From Spirochaetia bacterium (lineage in GTDB: Bacteria; Spirochaetota; Spirochaetia; PWKH01), in NCBI GenBank assembly GCA_007128345.1, contig SKXS01000221.1, positions 1 to 17,003 on the forward strand: a DNA stretch of 17,003 nucleotides, read 5' to 3'. The notes below the pieces were generated by a model. That model did not search any database. It was not told the origin of the DNA and was given only the letters and a program-made list of their open reading frames with translations. This document shows, in pieces, positions 7,106 through 14,837 of this stretch (within the stretch, counting starts at the first letter, position 1; every line of letters starts with the position of its first letter). Both the position numbers and the translations under genes were made by a program.

Positions 7106-7649
7106 GCTCGCCTGGGGAGCATGCTGCCTGGCGCTCATCTGCTGTGTCCCGGCTGCTTATGCTGCGCCCTCATGGAATACCCTTGACTCATGGGAGGCAT
7201 CACTGCTTCCTGAAAAGCCCCTTAGTATGGAAACTCTCAGCACCATCTCTGCCGTGGGTACCCTCACCTTGCCTGTCCCCGGCATTATCGCAAGCAGTGC
7301 AAGCCTGCAGCGATCGCTCTCCTACGGACTGAGTCTGGCTGCAGCATACGGTGCAAAAGAGCTGGGCAAGCACCTCTTCCAGCGTCCCCGCCCCGATAAT
7401 CCCGATGAACGGGACTCCTTTCCCTCAGGGCATGCTGCCGCTTCGGGAGCAGTCCTGGGATATATGACCTATTATCTGCGTCATGACCCAATCGAGCCTT
7501 CCTGGCCGTTGTGGGCCTCGGTGCCGCTGCACGCGCTCACCCTCTCCGGAAGGCTGCTGTCACGGCAGCACTATCCCCTGGACATCATTGCCGGTGTGCT
7601 GCTGGGAGGGGCTGTCGGGTATGCAGTGCCGTGGCTTCTGGACCTATGA
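7077..7649 (+). CDS. PAP2-family phosphatase with signal peptide
   Basis: This lipid phosphatase-like protein has all three PAP2 motifs in order (numbered from the ATG at 7077): KHLFQRPRP at 98-106, FPSGH at 115-119, and R159-x5-H165-x3-D169. H165 would be the nucleophile and H119 the general acid. The N-terminus (basic MKMRIQRSR, then WGACCLALICCVPAAYA) is a signal peptide or signal anchor ending near residue 29. Further hydrophobic segments suggest membrane association with the active site facing outside. Typical substrates are undecaprenyl pyrophosphate, phosphatidic acid or phosphatidylglycerophosphate, but none can be chosen here. The frame is open from 7032, but those residues would precede the signal sequence, so I start at 7077; 7080 and 7086 are also possible. 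No strong ribosome site is visible and the start overlaps the upstream gene, so translational coupling is likely. Confidence 0.85.
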   Translation: MMKMRIQRSRLAWGACCLALICCVPAAYAAPSWNTLDSWEASLLPEKPLSMETLSTISAVGTLTLPVPGIIASSASLQRSLSYGLSLAAAYGAKELGKHLFQRPRPDNPDERDSFPSGHAAASGAVLGYMTYYLRHDPIEPSWPLWASVPLHALTLSGRLLSRQHYPLDIIAGVLLGGAVGYAVPWLLDL

Positions 7650-8258
7650 TTCCCTGATGTTCCAGCCGTTCCAGGAAAAGAGCTCCTCGTGGGACAAACG
7701 CTCGCGTTTCTCGGTTTCCATTTCCAGCTTGCTGCCGGTGAGTTTCGGGTTCTCCCCGGGATACCCCACCGCAATGGCCGCAATGATGTCGTACTCCTCC
7801 GGGACGGAAAAGTGAGCCCTCACCTTGTCGATGCTGTAGCCCGCCATCTGGTGGAATACCAGCCCTTCGCGCACAGCCTGGTAAGCCATGGTGATGGCTG
7901 ACAGACCCGCTTCGTAGAGCCGTCTCCAGTTCTCCGTGCTTTTCCCGGCAAAGTGCTTCTTTCCCAGCACATAGAAGAGCACAGGAGCAACGGTAGCCCA
8001 TGCGTTTCCAGGAACCAGGGCATCCCTGCCCTTCTCCAGTGCCTCACTGTCGTCCTGGGTAAGTACAATATACCGCCAGCTCTGGTTGTTGAACGAAGAA
8101 GGTGCCCACCGGGCTGCCTCCAGAAGCCTGAATACCACTTCACGTTCCACGGGAATCTCCGGATCGATTGCCCGGGAACTCCATCTGCCTGCGATGAGCG
8201 GATCTATATCCGCCAACGTCTCGCCAAACCGCATTACTCGTGTTTCTTTTTCAATCAT
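7644..8258 (-). CDS. Nitroreductase-family FMN oxidoreductase
   Basis: This 204-residue protein has the nitroreductase fold pattern. RWSSRA at 25-30 and APSSFNNQSW at 52-61 are FMN-contacting segments, AIAVGYPGENP at 161-171 is the characteristic C-terminal motif, and an NAD(P)H-binding basic tail follows. Such enzymes reduce nitro groups, quinones or enones with NAD(P)H. The physiological substrate is unknown. It starts 9 bases after the stop of the AraC-type regulator on the same strand, so the two form one transcript. The ribosome site is poor (AGGT next to the ATG), which suggests coupling; M9 is an alternative start with no better site. Its stop codon overlaps the last codon and stop of the convergent PAP2 gene by 6 bp, and there is no terminator between them. 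Confidence 0.85.
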   Translation of the reverse strand: MIEKETRVMRFGETLADIDPLIAGRWSSRAIDPEIPVEREVVFRLLEAARWAPSSFNNQSWRYIVLTQDDSEALEKGRDALVPGNAWATVAPVLFYVLGKKHFAGKSTENWRRLYEAGLSAITMAYQAVREGLVFHQMAGYSIDKVRAHFSVPEEYDIIAAIAVGYPGENPKLTGSKLEMETEKRERLSHEELFSWNGWNIRES

Positions 8259-8267
8259 ACCTATAAC

Positions 8268-9098
8268 TTACTCAATCATCGGATGGGAATCAATATGCGA
8301 GAGTCCCAGATGCTGGAGATAACGCCTGCGGTACTCCGTTGGGGCCAGCCCTGTTGCCTGCTTGAAGTTCCTGCTGAAGTGGAACTCGCTGCTGAAGCAG
8401 AGCCGGTCGGCTATTTCACTGACCGTCATTTCTGTGCTTATGAGCATTGAGGAGGCTGCTTCCACCTTCAGCCTGCTGTAGTACTTCATGGGAGTGGTGC
8501 GCATCTTCTCCCTGAAGAGCCTCACCAGGTACGCGGAACTCAGGCTCAGCCTTCCGGAAAGAGACTGGAGGGTCTCTTTCCCGAATACCGACTGCTGCAT
8601 AATCCTCAGGGCCTTCTCAATATGGTGGTTCCGCTCATCCGCCCACTGCTCCCCCTCGGCCTGCGAGTAGATGAACGACAGCAGCTGGTACTCCGCGGAT
8701 CTGCGCAGGGCTGGAGAGTCTGCCGTTCCCCGCTCCCGGAGCTGTTCAAAGAAGAAGCGGTAGGTGGTGCCGATGACCTTCCCGTGCACCTGCATCTGGT
8801 CCTGCGACAGCAGCCGACTGGTCTCATCGTCATCGCCGAGGGTGAAGAGCACCGCATAGTATGAGATGGGCCGCCTGATATCGGCTGCCCGAATCTCGTG
8901 GTATCCCCCGGGATGGGAGAGGAAGAGCATCCCGTTTCTCAGCGCATGGCTGACCCCTGCATTGAGGAAGCTTCCCTCTCCCTGGAGGAAGTAGTGAAAC
9001 TCGTACTGGCCGTTCCCGTGGCAGTGGTGCCTCCCGTGCCAGGAGAGCTCACGGTCGCTTTTCATCTGATAGACAAAGACCACATCATCTATGGTCAT
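8268..9098 (-). CDS. AraC-family transcription regulator, likely of xylose catabolism
   Basis: The protein has 276 residues in two domains. Residues about 15-90 form a cupin-like sensor (HGRHHCHGNGQYEFHYFLQG, then a hydrophobic beta pattern). Residues about 165-262 hold the two helix-turn-helix units of the AraC/XylS domain, including SLSSAYLVRLFREK and the signature SEIADRLCFSSEFHFSRNFKQATG. It is the compact AraC type, not the E. coli XylR type with a periplasmic-binding-protein-like sensor. The start is fixed by GGGGAGG five to six bases upstream. The gene is divergent from xylBA, with two direct repeats in the intergenic region, so it probably activates xylBA in response to a sugar and limits its own expression. 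The sugar is inferred from the neighbours. The nitroreductase follows in the same operon. Confidence 0.9.
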   Translation of the reverse strand: MTIDDVVFVYQMKSDRELSWHGRHHCHGNGQYEFHYFLQGEGSFLNAGVSHALRNGMLFLSHPGGYHEIRAADIRRPISYYAVLFTLGDDDETSRLLSQDQMQVHGKVIGTTYRFFFEQLRERGTADSPALRRSAEYQLLSFIYSQAEGEQWADERNHHIEKALRIMQQSVFGKETLQSLSGRLSLSSAYLVRLFREKMRTTPMKYYSRLKVEAASSMLISTEMTVSEIADRLCFSSEFHFSRNFKQATGLAPTEYRRRYLQHLGLSHIDSHPMIE

Positions 9099-9124
9099 GG
9101 AACACCTCCCCGGCTATGATGCCC

Positions 9125-9163
9125 ATGTCAATTATATGTATGGAATGTCAATTGTGTCTATTG
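9125..9163. promoter_or_regulatory. Twin direct repeats: probable AraC-family operator
   Basis: ATGTCAATT occurs at 9125-9133 and again at 9145-9153, exactly 20 bp apart. Beyond the 9-bp core the similarity continues, with 15 of 19 positions matching. Direct half-sites spaced two helical turns apart are the classic binding pattern of AraC/XylS proteins. The xylB-proximal copy covers the -35 position of the xylB promoter, as expected for an activator contacting polymerase. Both copies cover the araC promoter on the other strand. Confidence 0.75.
9131..9160 (-). promoter_or_regulatory. Predicted promoter of the araC-type gene and nitroreductase
   Basis: On the minus strand TAGACA (9160-9155), an 18-base spacer and a perfect TATAAT (9136-9131) give a start near 9124, about 26 bases before the regulator ATG. 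The promoter lies inside the twin repeats, so bound regulator should repress it (inference). Confidence 0.55.
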
Positions 9164-9183
9164 CTTTGCGCAGAGAATATACT
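9155..9183 (+). promoter_or_regulatory. Predicted activator-dependent promoter of xylBA
   Basis: The -10 TATACT (9178-9183) has, 17 bases upstream, only a poor -35 (TGTCTA, 9155-9160) that lies inside the proximal repeat. A weak -35 overlapped by an AraC-type half-site is typical of activator-dependent promoters. The start would be near 9190, giving a short leader that contains GGGAGGA (9206-9212). Confidence 0.55.
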
Positions 9184-9215
9184 ACCATATGGTGAGTAGA
9201 GTTACGGGAGGACGC

Positions 9216-10709
9216 ATGAGGTACGCAGCGGGAATAGACAATGGGACCCAGAGTACGAAAGTGCTCATCTACGACTGTGAAAAACGGCGGGTGGCGGCCG
9301 CCGCATCATCGCCCCATCGGATGCACTCCCGCAATGACGGCACCCGGGAACAGGAAGCGCAGTGGTGGATTGATGCGCTGAAGGCATGCTTCGGCTCCAT
9401 TGATCCGAAGATGCTGGGCCGAGTGGAAGCGATAGGGGTATCGGGGCAGCAGCACGGGTTCGTACCGGTAGATAACGAAGGAGAGGTGCTCATCCCCGTA
9501 AAGCTCTGGTGCGATACGTCCACTGACGCACAGGCCCGGCAGCTCACCGAAGCTTTCGGGGGGGAAGAGCGGCTCCTGCAGGAAGCGGGCAACCTCATGC
9601 TCACGGGGTATACTGCCCCAAAGATCCGCTGGTTCAAAGACCATCATCCAAAACTCTACCAGCGGATGCGCTGGATCATGCTCCCCCACGACTACCTGAA
9701 CTGGGTGCTTACCCGCAGGGCATGGATGGAGTGCGGCGACGCATCAGGCACGGGGCTTTTATCGGTGCGGGACCGCTGCTGGCACGATGAAGCGGTTCGT
9801 GTCCTGGACAGCGGACGGGACCTTGCATCCTGCCTGCCTCCGCTCATCGAGTCCCATGAAATCGGCGCTTACGTCTGCGCTGAGGCAGCAGAGCTCTTCG
9901 GGATTCCCGAGGGTATTCCCGTATCTTCAGGCGGCGGGGACAATATGATGTCAGCCATTGGGTCTGGGGTCGTCACGGCGGGCAAACTGGCGATAAGCAT
10001 GGGAACTTCAGGGACCCTGTACGGTTACAGCGACTCTCCCGTGATAGATGAGGGGAAGCGCCTTGCAGCATTCTGCTCGTCAACCGGCGGATGGCTCCCC
10101 CTGCTGTGCACCATGAACTGCACGGTGGCCACAGAACTCTACCGAAGCATGCTGGAACTCAACGTGAAGGAGTTCGATGCCCTCGGCGCATCAGCTCCCG
10201 CGGGCGCGCAGGGCATACTCACGCTTCCCTTCTTCAACGGTGAGCGCACTCCGAATCTGCCCCGCGGAAAGGGATGCCTGGTGGGCATGACCGCATCGAA
10301 CGTAACCAGGGAGAACATAAGCCGCTCAGCCCTGGAATCAGCTGTGTTCGGCCTGAAGCTCGGTCTCGAGGCATGTGAAGAAAACGGATTCCAGGCAGAC
10401 TCCGCGGTTATCACCGGGGGCGGGGCAAAGAGCCCGATATGGAGGCAGATAACCGCAGACATCCTGGGCATACCCGTCACCCTGTCCGCGTACGAAGAGA
10501 CAGCCGCCCTGGGAGCGGCGCTCCAGGCCGTCTGGGCGGTTTCCTGTGCGCGCGAAGGATATGTCCCCATCGCCGATGTATGTATATCCCACGATCCCGC
10601 ATATGATGCCGTGAAGCATATACCTGATGCATCTGTACGTGAGCTGTATGATGCACACTATGGTGAGTACAAGCGCTACATTGAAGCGCTTACCCCCCTG
10701 TTTACCTGA
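9216..10709 (+). CDS. xylB: Xylulokinase
   Basis: This is a FGGY-family sugar kinase of 497 residues, the normal length for XylB (about 484-500). It phosphorylates D-xylulose with ATP to xylulose 5-phosphate in the cytoplasm. GIDNGTQSTK at 6-15 is the first phosphate loop, GVSGQQHGFV at 74-83 contacts the sugar, and SSGGGDN at 237-243 contains the catalytic base D242. MGTSGTLYG at 262-270 is the second ATP motif, and ITGGGAKSPIWRQ at 399-411 is the adenosine motif. The frame is open back to an ATG at 9189, but that lies at the predicted transcript start. The ATG at 9216 has GGGAGGA three bases before it and begins directly at the kinase fold, so I use it. xylA follows after 22 bases in the same operon. 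Confidence 0.93.
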   Translation: MRYAAGIDNGTQSTKVLIYDCEKRRVAAAASSPHRMHSRNDGTREQEAQWWIDALKACFGSIDPKMLGRVEAIGVSGQQHGFVPVDNEGEVLIPVKLWCDTSTDAQARQLTEAFGGEERLLQEAGNLMLTGYTAPKIRWFKDHHPKLYQRMRWIMLPHDYLNWVLTRRAWMECGDASGTGLLSVRDRCWHDEAVRVLDSGRDLASCLPPLIESHEIGAYVCAEAAELFGIPEGIPVSSGGGDNMMSAIGSGVVTAGKLAISMGTSGTLYGYSDSPVIDEGKRLAAFCSSTGGWLPLLCTMNCTVATELYRSMLELNVKEFDALGASAPAGAQGILTLPFFNGERTPNLPRGKGCLVGMTASNVTRENISRSALESAVFGLKLGLEACEENGFQADSAVITGGGAKSPIWRQITADILGIPVTLSAYEETAALGAALQAVWAVSCAREGYVPIADVCISHDPAYDAVKHIPDASVRELYDAHYGEYKRYIEALTPLFT

Positions 10710-10731
10710 CACTCTTCCAGGAGGATAACAC

Positions 10732-12066
10732 ATGAGTACGTTTATTGGACGACGAGAGTTTTTTTCAGGGATCCCAAAGATCACTTATGAGGGTCCGGAA
10801 TCCGACAATCCCCTCTCTTTCAAATGGTATGATCCAGCCCGTCTGGTTGCCGGCAAGTCCATGGAAGACCACCTGAGGTTCTCTGCGGCCTACTGGCATT
10901 CGTTCTGCGATGACGGTTCGGACCCTTTTGGGAACGGCACGTTCATCAGGCCATGGAACGTCACCGATCCCATGGCAAAAGCCGAGAATAAAGCCGACGC
11001 CTGCTTTGAGTTTGCTTCAAAGCTCAATTTACCCTTCTACTGCTTCCATGATATCGATGCAGTTGATGAAGGGAGTTCGGTCAGGGAGAGCGAATCACGT
11101 CTCAGGGCGGTTACCGGAATGCTCAAGGAACGCCAGGAAGCTACAGGGATCCGTCTCCTGTGGAATACAGCGAATCTCTTCTCCCATCCCCGGTACATGC
11201 ACGGGGCTGCCACCAGCCCGGACTTCTCTGTAGTTTCATACGCGGCATCCCAGGTGAAGGCCGCCTTGGAGAGCAACGTGGAGCTCGGCGGTGAAAACTT
11301 CGTTTTCTGGGGCGGGAGAGAAGGATATACTACGCTGCTGAACACCGACACCAAGCGTGAACTGGAGCACTTCGCCCGGTTTCTTACGCTTGCCCGGGAT
11401 TACGGACGGAACATCGGCTTCACCGGTACCTTCCTGGTGGAACCGAAACCCATGGAACCGACCAAGCACCACTATGACTTCGATGCTTCGACGGTCATTG
11501 GTTTTCTCCGCCATTGGGGCCTGGATGGGGACTTCAAGCTCAACATAGAGGCGAACCACGCAACCCTGGCGTCACACTCATTTGCCCACGAGCTTCGCAT
11601 CGCCTCTGATGCGGGAATGCTTGGGAGCATTGATGCAAACCGCGGGGATCCGCAGAACGGATGGGACACCGACCAGTTTCCCCTCGTCCTCTATGATGTA
11701 ACCGAAGCGATGCTGGTGGTGCTCTCCCAGGGAGGTCTCGGCTCCGGGGGCCTCAACTTTGATGCCAAACTGCGCAGAAGCTCCATCGATCTGGAAGACC
11801 TCTTCATCGCCCACATCGGGGGCATGGACTGCTTCGCCCTTGCACTCATCACGGCTGACAGGATCATCCGGGAGGGCGTACTCAGCTCCTTCGTCAAAAA
11901 ACGGTACCGGTCATTCGACGACGGGCCGGGCAGACGGTTTGAGGAAGGTGAGCTGACCCTGGAAGATCTGCGGGACTATGCCGTTGAGAACGGCGAGCCT
12001 GCACGCTTCAGCGGCAGGCAGGAGATGCTGGAAAACTACGTTGCCCACCGATGCACGGCTCGGTAA
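10732..12066 (+). CDS. xylA: Xylose isomerase, long (class II) type
   Basis: This 444-residue metal-dependent isomerase interconverts D-xylose and D-xylulose. Its length and its N-terminal segment (FFSGIPKITYEGPESDNPL) place it in the longer class II group found in enterics, Firmicutes, Bacteroidetes and spirochaetes. FHDID at 105-109 holds the catalytic H106. LLWNTANLFSHPR at 142-154, VFWGGREGY at 191-199 and VEPKPMEPTKH at 236-246 (metal ligand E237) follow. NIEANHATL at 271-279 carries E273 and H276, and DANRGDPQNGWDTDQ at 301-315 carries the metal-binding aspartates. D344 in LNFDAK is the last ligand. No expected residue is missing. AGGAGG seven bases before the ATG supports the start. 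It is cotranscribed with xylB. Confidence 0.96.
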   Translation: MSTFIGRREFFSGIPKITYEGPESDNPLSFKWYDPARLVAGKSMEDHLRFSAAYWHSFCDDGSDPFGNGTFIRPWNVTDPMAKAENKADACFEFASKLNLPFYCFHDIDAVDEGSSVRESESRLRAVTGMLKERQEATGIRLLWNTANLFSHPRYMHGAATSPDFSVVSYAASQVKAALESNVELGGENFVFWGGREGYTTLLNTDTKRELEHFARFLTLARDYGRNIGFTGTFLVEPKPMEPTKHHYDFDASTVIGFLRHWGLDGDFKLNIEANHATLASHSFAHELRIASDAGMLGSIDANRGDPQNGWDTDQFPLVLYDVTEAMLVVLSQGGLGSGGLNFDAKLRRSSIDLEDLFIAHIGGMDCFALALITADRIIREGVLSSFVKKRYRSFDDGPGRRFEEGELTLEDLRDYAVENGEPARFSGRQEMLENYVAHRCTAR

Positions 12067-12084
12067 TACATCCGTCTCGTAATA

Positions 12085-12113
12085 TTGCCCTTATGTACAG
12101 AGAGTGATAGAAT
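12085..12113 (+). promoter_or_regulatory. Predicted extended -10 promoter of the transketolase gene
   Basis: TTGCCC (12085-12090), a 17-base spacer and TAGAAT (12108-12113) preceded by TGA form a promoter starting near 12120. It would allow transketolase to be made without xylose induction, in addition to read-through from xylBA. Confidence 0.6.
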
Positions 12114-12138
12114 CACCTCATTATCAACAGAGAGGTGA
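12113..12138 (+). other. Possible RBS-sequestering hairpin before tkt
   Basis: TCACCTC (12113-12119) is fully complementary to GAGGTGA (12132-12138), the Shine-Dalgarno region of the transketolase gene, across a 12-base loop. The 5' arm lies in the -10/start region of the local promoter. Only transcripts reading in from xylA would contain the whole stem; transcripts from the local promoter would lack it. The role is inferred. Confidence 0.4.
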
Positions 12139-12144
12139 GTTGCT

Positions 12145-14139
12145 ATGGATCAAAAGGTTCTCGCGCATGCAATCAGAATTCTCAGTATGGACGGCGTTCA
12201 GCAGGCTAATTCAGGGCATCCCGGTGCCCCCATGGGCTTAGCTGATATCGCTCAGGTGCTTTGGAGACAGCATCTCAGGCACAACCCCGGAAACCCGAAG
12301 TGGTACAACCGGGACCGGTTCGTCCTCTCAAACGGCCACGCTTCGATGCTCATCTACTCCCTGCTCCACCTGACCGGGTACAACCTTCCGCTGGATGAAC
12401 TCAAGCGCTTCAGGCAGCTCCACTCGAAGACCGCAGGCCACCCTGAGTACCGCCTTACCCCTGGAATTGAAACCACCACCGGCCCCCTGGGCCAGGGCAT
12501 AGCAAACGGGGCGGGCATGGCCCTGGCCGAAAAGGTGCTCGCGGAGAACTTCAATGAGCCGGGTTTTCCGATCGTCGACCACTTCACCTACGTGTTCGCG
12601 GGAGACGGATGCCTTATGGAGGGCATCTCCCATGAAGCGTGCTCCCTGGCAGGCACGCTGAAGCTCGGCAAGCTTATCCTCTGCTACGATGACAACGGAA
12701 TATCTATTGACGGTGAAGTCAAGGGATGGTTCACTGACGATACCTCTGCACGGTTCGCATCCTACGGATGGCAGGTAATTCAAGGAGTTGACGGCCACGA
12801 TCCTGAAGCGGTCAATACCGCCCTGGAAGAGGCAAAGGCTGATCTCTCCAGGCCTTCACTCATCTCACTGAAGACCCACATCGGCTTCGGCTCCCCGAAC
12901 AAGCAGGACAAGGAGTCAGCCCACGGAGCTCCCTTAGGTGCGGACGAGGTGAAGCTGACACGCAAAGCCCTGGGGTGGAAGCATGACGAGCCCTTCTTTA
13001 TTCCCCAGGAGATCTATGACGCATGGAACTTCAAAGATCAGGGCAAGCAGCTTGAATCCCAGTGGGAGGAGCTCTTTGCACGCTACAAGGAGCAGTTTCC
13101 CGAAAAGGCACGGGAGCTTACCCGCAGGATGAAGGGCAACCTCGCCGAAGGATGGGAGGATCAGATTCATGACTATATCCTCACTCTCCAGCAGGAGGCA
13201 AAGAGTACAGCCACCAGGAAAGCATCCCAAGATATCCTCAATGTGCTGGGACCGGTCCTCCCGGAGCTCTTCGGAGGATCCGCCGACCTCGCTCCCTCAA
13301 ACCTGACCAAGTGGAATGATTCACAGGTCATCACGGGAGAGAACCATAAGGGGAATTATGTGCACTTCGGCGTCCGTGAATTTGCCATGACCGCCATGAT
13401 GAACGGGATAGCCCTCCATGGCGGGTTCATTCCCTACAGCGGCACGTTTCTGATCTTCATGGAGTATGCACGCAACGCGGTCCGCATGTCCTCGCTCATG
13501 GGCATCCGGCACATATATATCTACACCCACGACTCCATCGGCCTGGGAGAGGACGGACCCACCCACCAGCCGGTTGAGCAGATGACATCCCTGCGCACCA
13601 CCCCGGGCATGACCACTTGGCGGCCCGCTGATTCTGTAGAGACTGCGGTTGCATGGAAGCAGGCTTTGAAGCATGAGAACGGGCCTACCGCCCTTCTGCT
13701 GAGCAGGCAGGGACTCCCGGTGCTTCCCAGGAGCAATGCACAGATCGATGCAATTGAACGGGGCGCCTATGTGATCTGGGAAACGGGTTCCAAGGTTGAT
13801 ATTCTGCTCATCGCCACAGGATCTGAAGTAGCCATAGCGCTTGACGCTGCCAGGCAGCTCCAGAAAGACGGGCACAACCCCCGGGTAGTGTCCATGCCCT
13901 CTCCTGAGACCTTCGCCAGGCAGGATGCGCAGTACCGTGAACTGGTGCTTCCCGCATCGTGCACCCGGCGCATAGCCGTGGAAGCAGGACATAAAGACTA
14001 CTGGTACAAGTACACTGGTCTGCAGGGATGCGTGATCGGCATGAGCACCTTCGGTGAGTCGGGCAAGGCGGAAGACCTCTTCAAACACTTCGGGTTCACT
14101 GTAGAGTCAGTGGTGAAGGCGGCCAGCGATCTGCCGTAA
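12145..14139 (+). CDS. tkt: Transketolase
   Basis: This is a full-length (664-residue) thiamine-diphosphate transketolase of the non-oxidative pentose phosphate pathway. It transfers two-carbon ketol units from xylulose 5-phosphate to aldose acceptors. NSGHPGAPMGLAD at 22-34 and SNGHASMLIYSLLHL at 62-76 are the N-terminal signature. GDGCLMEGISHEA at 153-165 with N184 (YDDNGISIDG) is the ThDP/metal motif. REFAM at 411-415 has E412, the glutamate that activates the cofactor. SIGLGEDGPTHQPVEQ at 464-479 is the pyrimidine-domain substrate motif. GSEVAIAL marks the C-terminal domain. AGGTGA six bases upstream supports the start. Its place after xylBA fits disposal of xylulose 5-phosphate. It also has a private promoter and ends at a strong hairpin. 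Confidence 0.95.
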   Translation: MDQKVLAHAIRILSMDGVQQANSGHPGAPMGLADIAQVLWRQHLRHNPGNPKWYNRDRFVLSNGHASMLIYSLLHLTGYNLPLDELKRFRQLHSKTAGHPEYRLTPGIETTTGPLGQGIANGAGMALAEKVLAENFNEPGFPIVDHFTYVFAGDGCLMEGISHEACSLAGTLKLGKLILCYDDNGISIDGEVKGWFTDDTSARFASYGWQVIQGVDGHDPEAVNTALEEAKADLSRPSLISLKTHIGFGSPNKQDKESAHGAPLGADEVKLTRKALGWKHDEPFFIPQEIYDAWNFKDQGKQLESQWEELFARYKEQFPEKARELTRRMKGNLAEGWEDQIHDYILTLQQEAKSTATRKASQDILNVLGPVLPELFGGSADLAPSNLTKWNDSQVITGENHKGNYVHFGVREFAMTAMMNGIALHGGFIPYSGTFLIFMEYARNAVRMSSLMGIRHIYIYTHDSIGLGEDGPTHQPVEQMTSLRTTPGMTTWRPADSVETAVAWKQALKHENGPTALLLSRQGLPVLPRSNAQIDAIERGAYVIWETGSKVDILLIATGSEVAIALDAARQLQKDGHNPRVVSMPSPETFARQDAQYRELVLPASCTRRIAVEAGHKDYWYKYTGLQGCVIGMSTFGESGKAEDLFKHFGFTVESVVKAASDLP

Positions 14140-14143
14140 CTGA

Positions 14144-14173
14144 GACATGGGGCGGGTACAACCCGCCCCTGTC
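14144..14173. terminator. Strong GC hairpin ending the xyl-tkt unit
   Basis: GGGGCGGG (14149-14156) pairs perfectly with CCCGCCCC (14162-14169) around TACAA. GACA and TGTC extend the stem past one bulged T. It starts 5 bases after the tkt stop in a convergent intergenic region. Neither side has a clear T-run, so termination efficiency is uncertain; RNA 3'-end protection is another option. The rest of the gap up to 14267 shows nothing else convincing. Confidence 0.65.
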
Positions 14174-14267
14174 CAATTGATACCAGCTGCATACCATCTC
14201 TTTGTACTTGTTGGACAATGTGAAGCAAGAAGCACTTATTTCATGAAGGTCAAACAGGAATGATGAC

Positions 14268-14837
14268 TCATTGATGATAGAGGCTCACACGAAATATGTG
14301 GAGATCAGCAAAAAAGTCATCATATGCTGCCACAAGGGCAATACTGGAGAGCATCTGCGGCCGTATTGAGTTTCTTAATGTTGCCTGTCCCAGAAAGGCA
14401 CTCCAGGGTATGCGCAATACTGATCTGGTTTCCGGGACTTCCAGCTGTGCCCCGTAGTAGCTCCATGGGAGCCTGTTGTCCCTGGTTCTAGCAAAGAGGT
14501 AATAGCTTCCTCCGGCGGGTGCCAGCACCTCCACCTCAATGCCTGCATATGATGAAGCATCAAAGTTACCCTGCTCATGCAGCAGTCTTACCTGGATGAA
14601 TCCCCCTCCCCGGGTCACTACTCTGCCGGAAAGCTGAAGTGCGGTTCCCTCCTGTGTCCCAATCAGCCGCACATGCTCAATATCGGAGCGTCCGCCCATG
14701 ACTCGGTCAGAAAATCCCTGCCACTCCCATCCTGGTTCAGCTATCAGGTTTTCACCAAAATCAGCGAGCACCAGATTCTCTGTTGCATATATGCCGGCGG
14801 CTATACCGAAGAGCATAAACATCAGCAGCAGTTTCAT
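14268..14837 (-). CDS. Exported CIA30-family (galactose-binding-like) protein
   Basis: The protein has 189 residues. Residues 1-18 form a signal peptide (MKLLLMFMLFGIAAGIYA). The mature part matches the CIA30 (complex I intermediate-associated protein 30) domain pattern: WQGFSDRVMGGRS at 39-51, a GGFIQVRL strand, a block of strands containing YAGIEVEVLA and YYLFARTRD, and then WSYYGAQLEVPE and IPWSAF. In bacteria such jelly-roll domains occur in secreted proteins of unknown function; carbohydrate or ligand binding is a family-level guess, and no link to complex I is implied. AAGGAGG six bases before the ATG fixes the start. The ATG overlaps the stop of a doubtful small upstream ORF (ATGA). 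It converges on transketolase. Confidence 0.75.
   Translation of the reverse strand: MKLLLMFMLFGIAAGIYATENLVLADFGENLIAEPGWEWQGFSDRVMGGRSDIEHVRLIGTQEGTALQLSGRVVTRGGGFIQVRLLHEQGNFDASSYAGIEVEVLAPAGGSYYLFARTRDNRLPWSYYGAQLEVPETRSVLRIPWSAFLGQATLRNSIRPQMLSSIALVAAYDDFFADLHIFRVSLYHQ

Noticed and set aside
9189..9215. Longer xylB start adding nine residues
   Set aside because: It coincides with the predicted transcript start and lacks a ribosome site, while the ATG at 9216 has GGGAGGA and starts at the kinase fold.
13321..14088. 255-residue minus-strand frame opposite transketolase
   Set aside because: It is a shadow of a conserved coding sequence with no recognisable domain or ribosome site.
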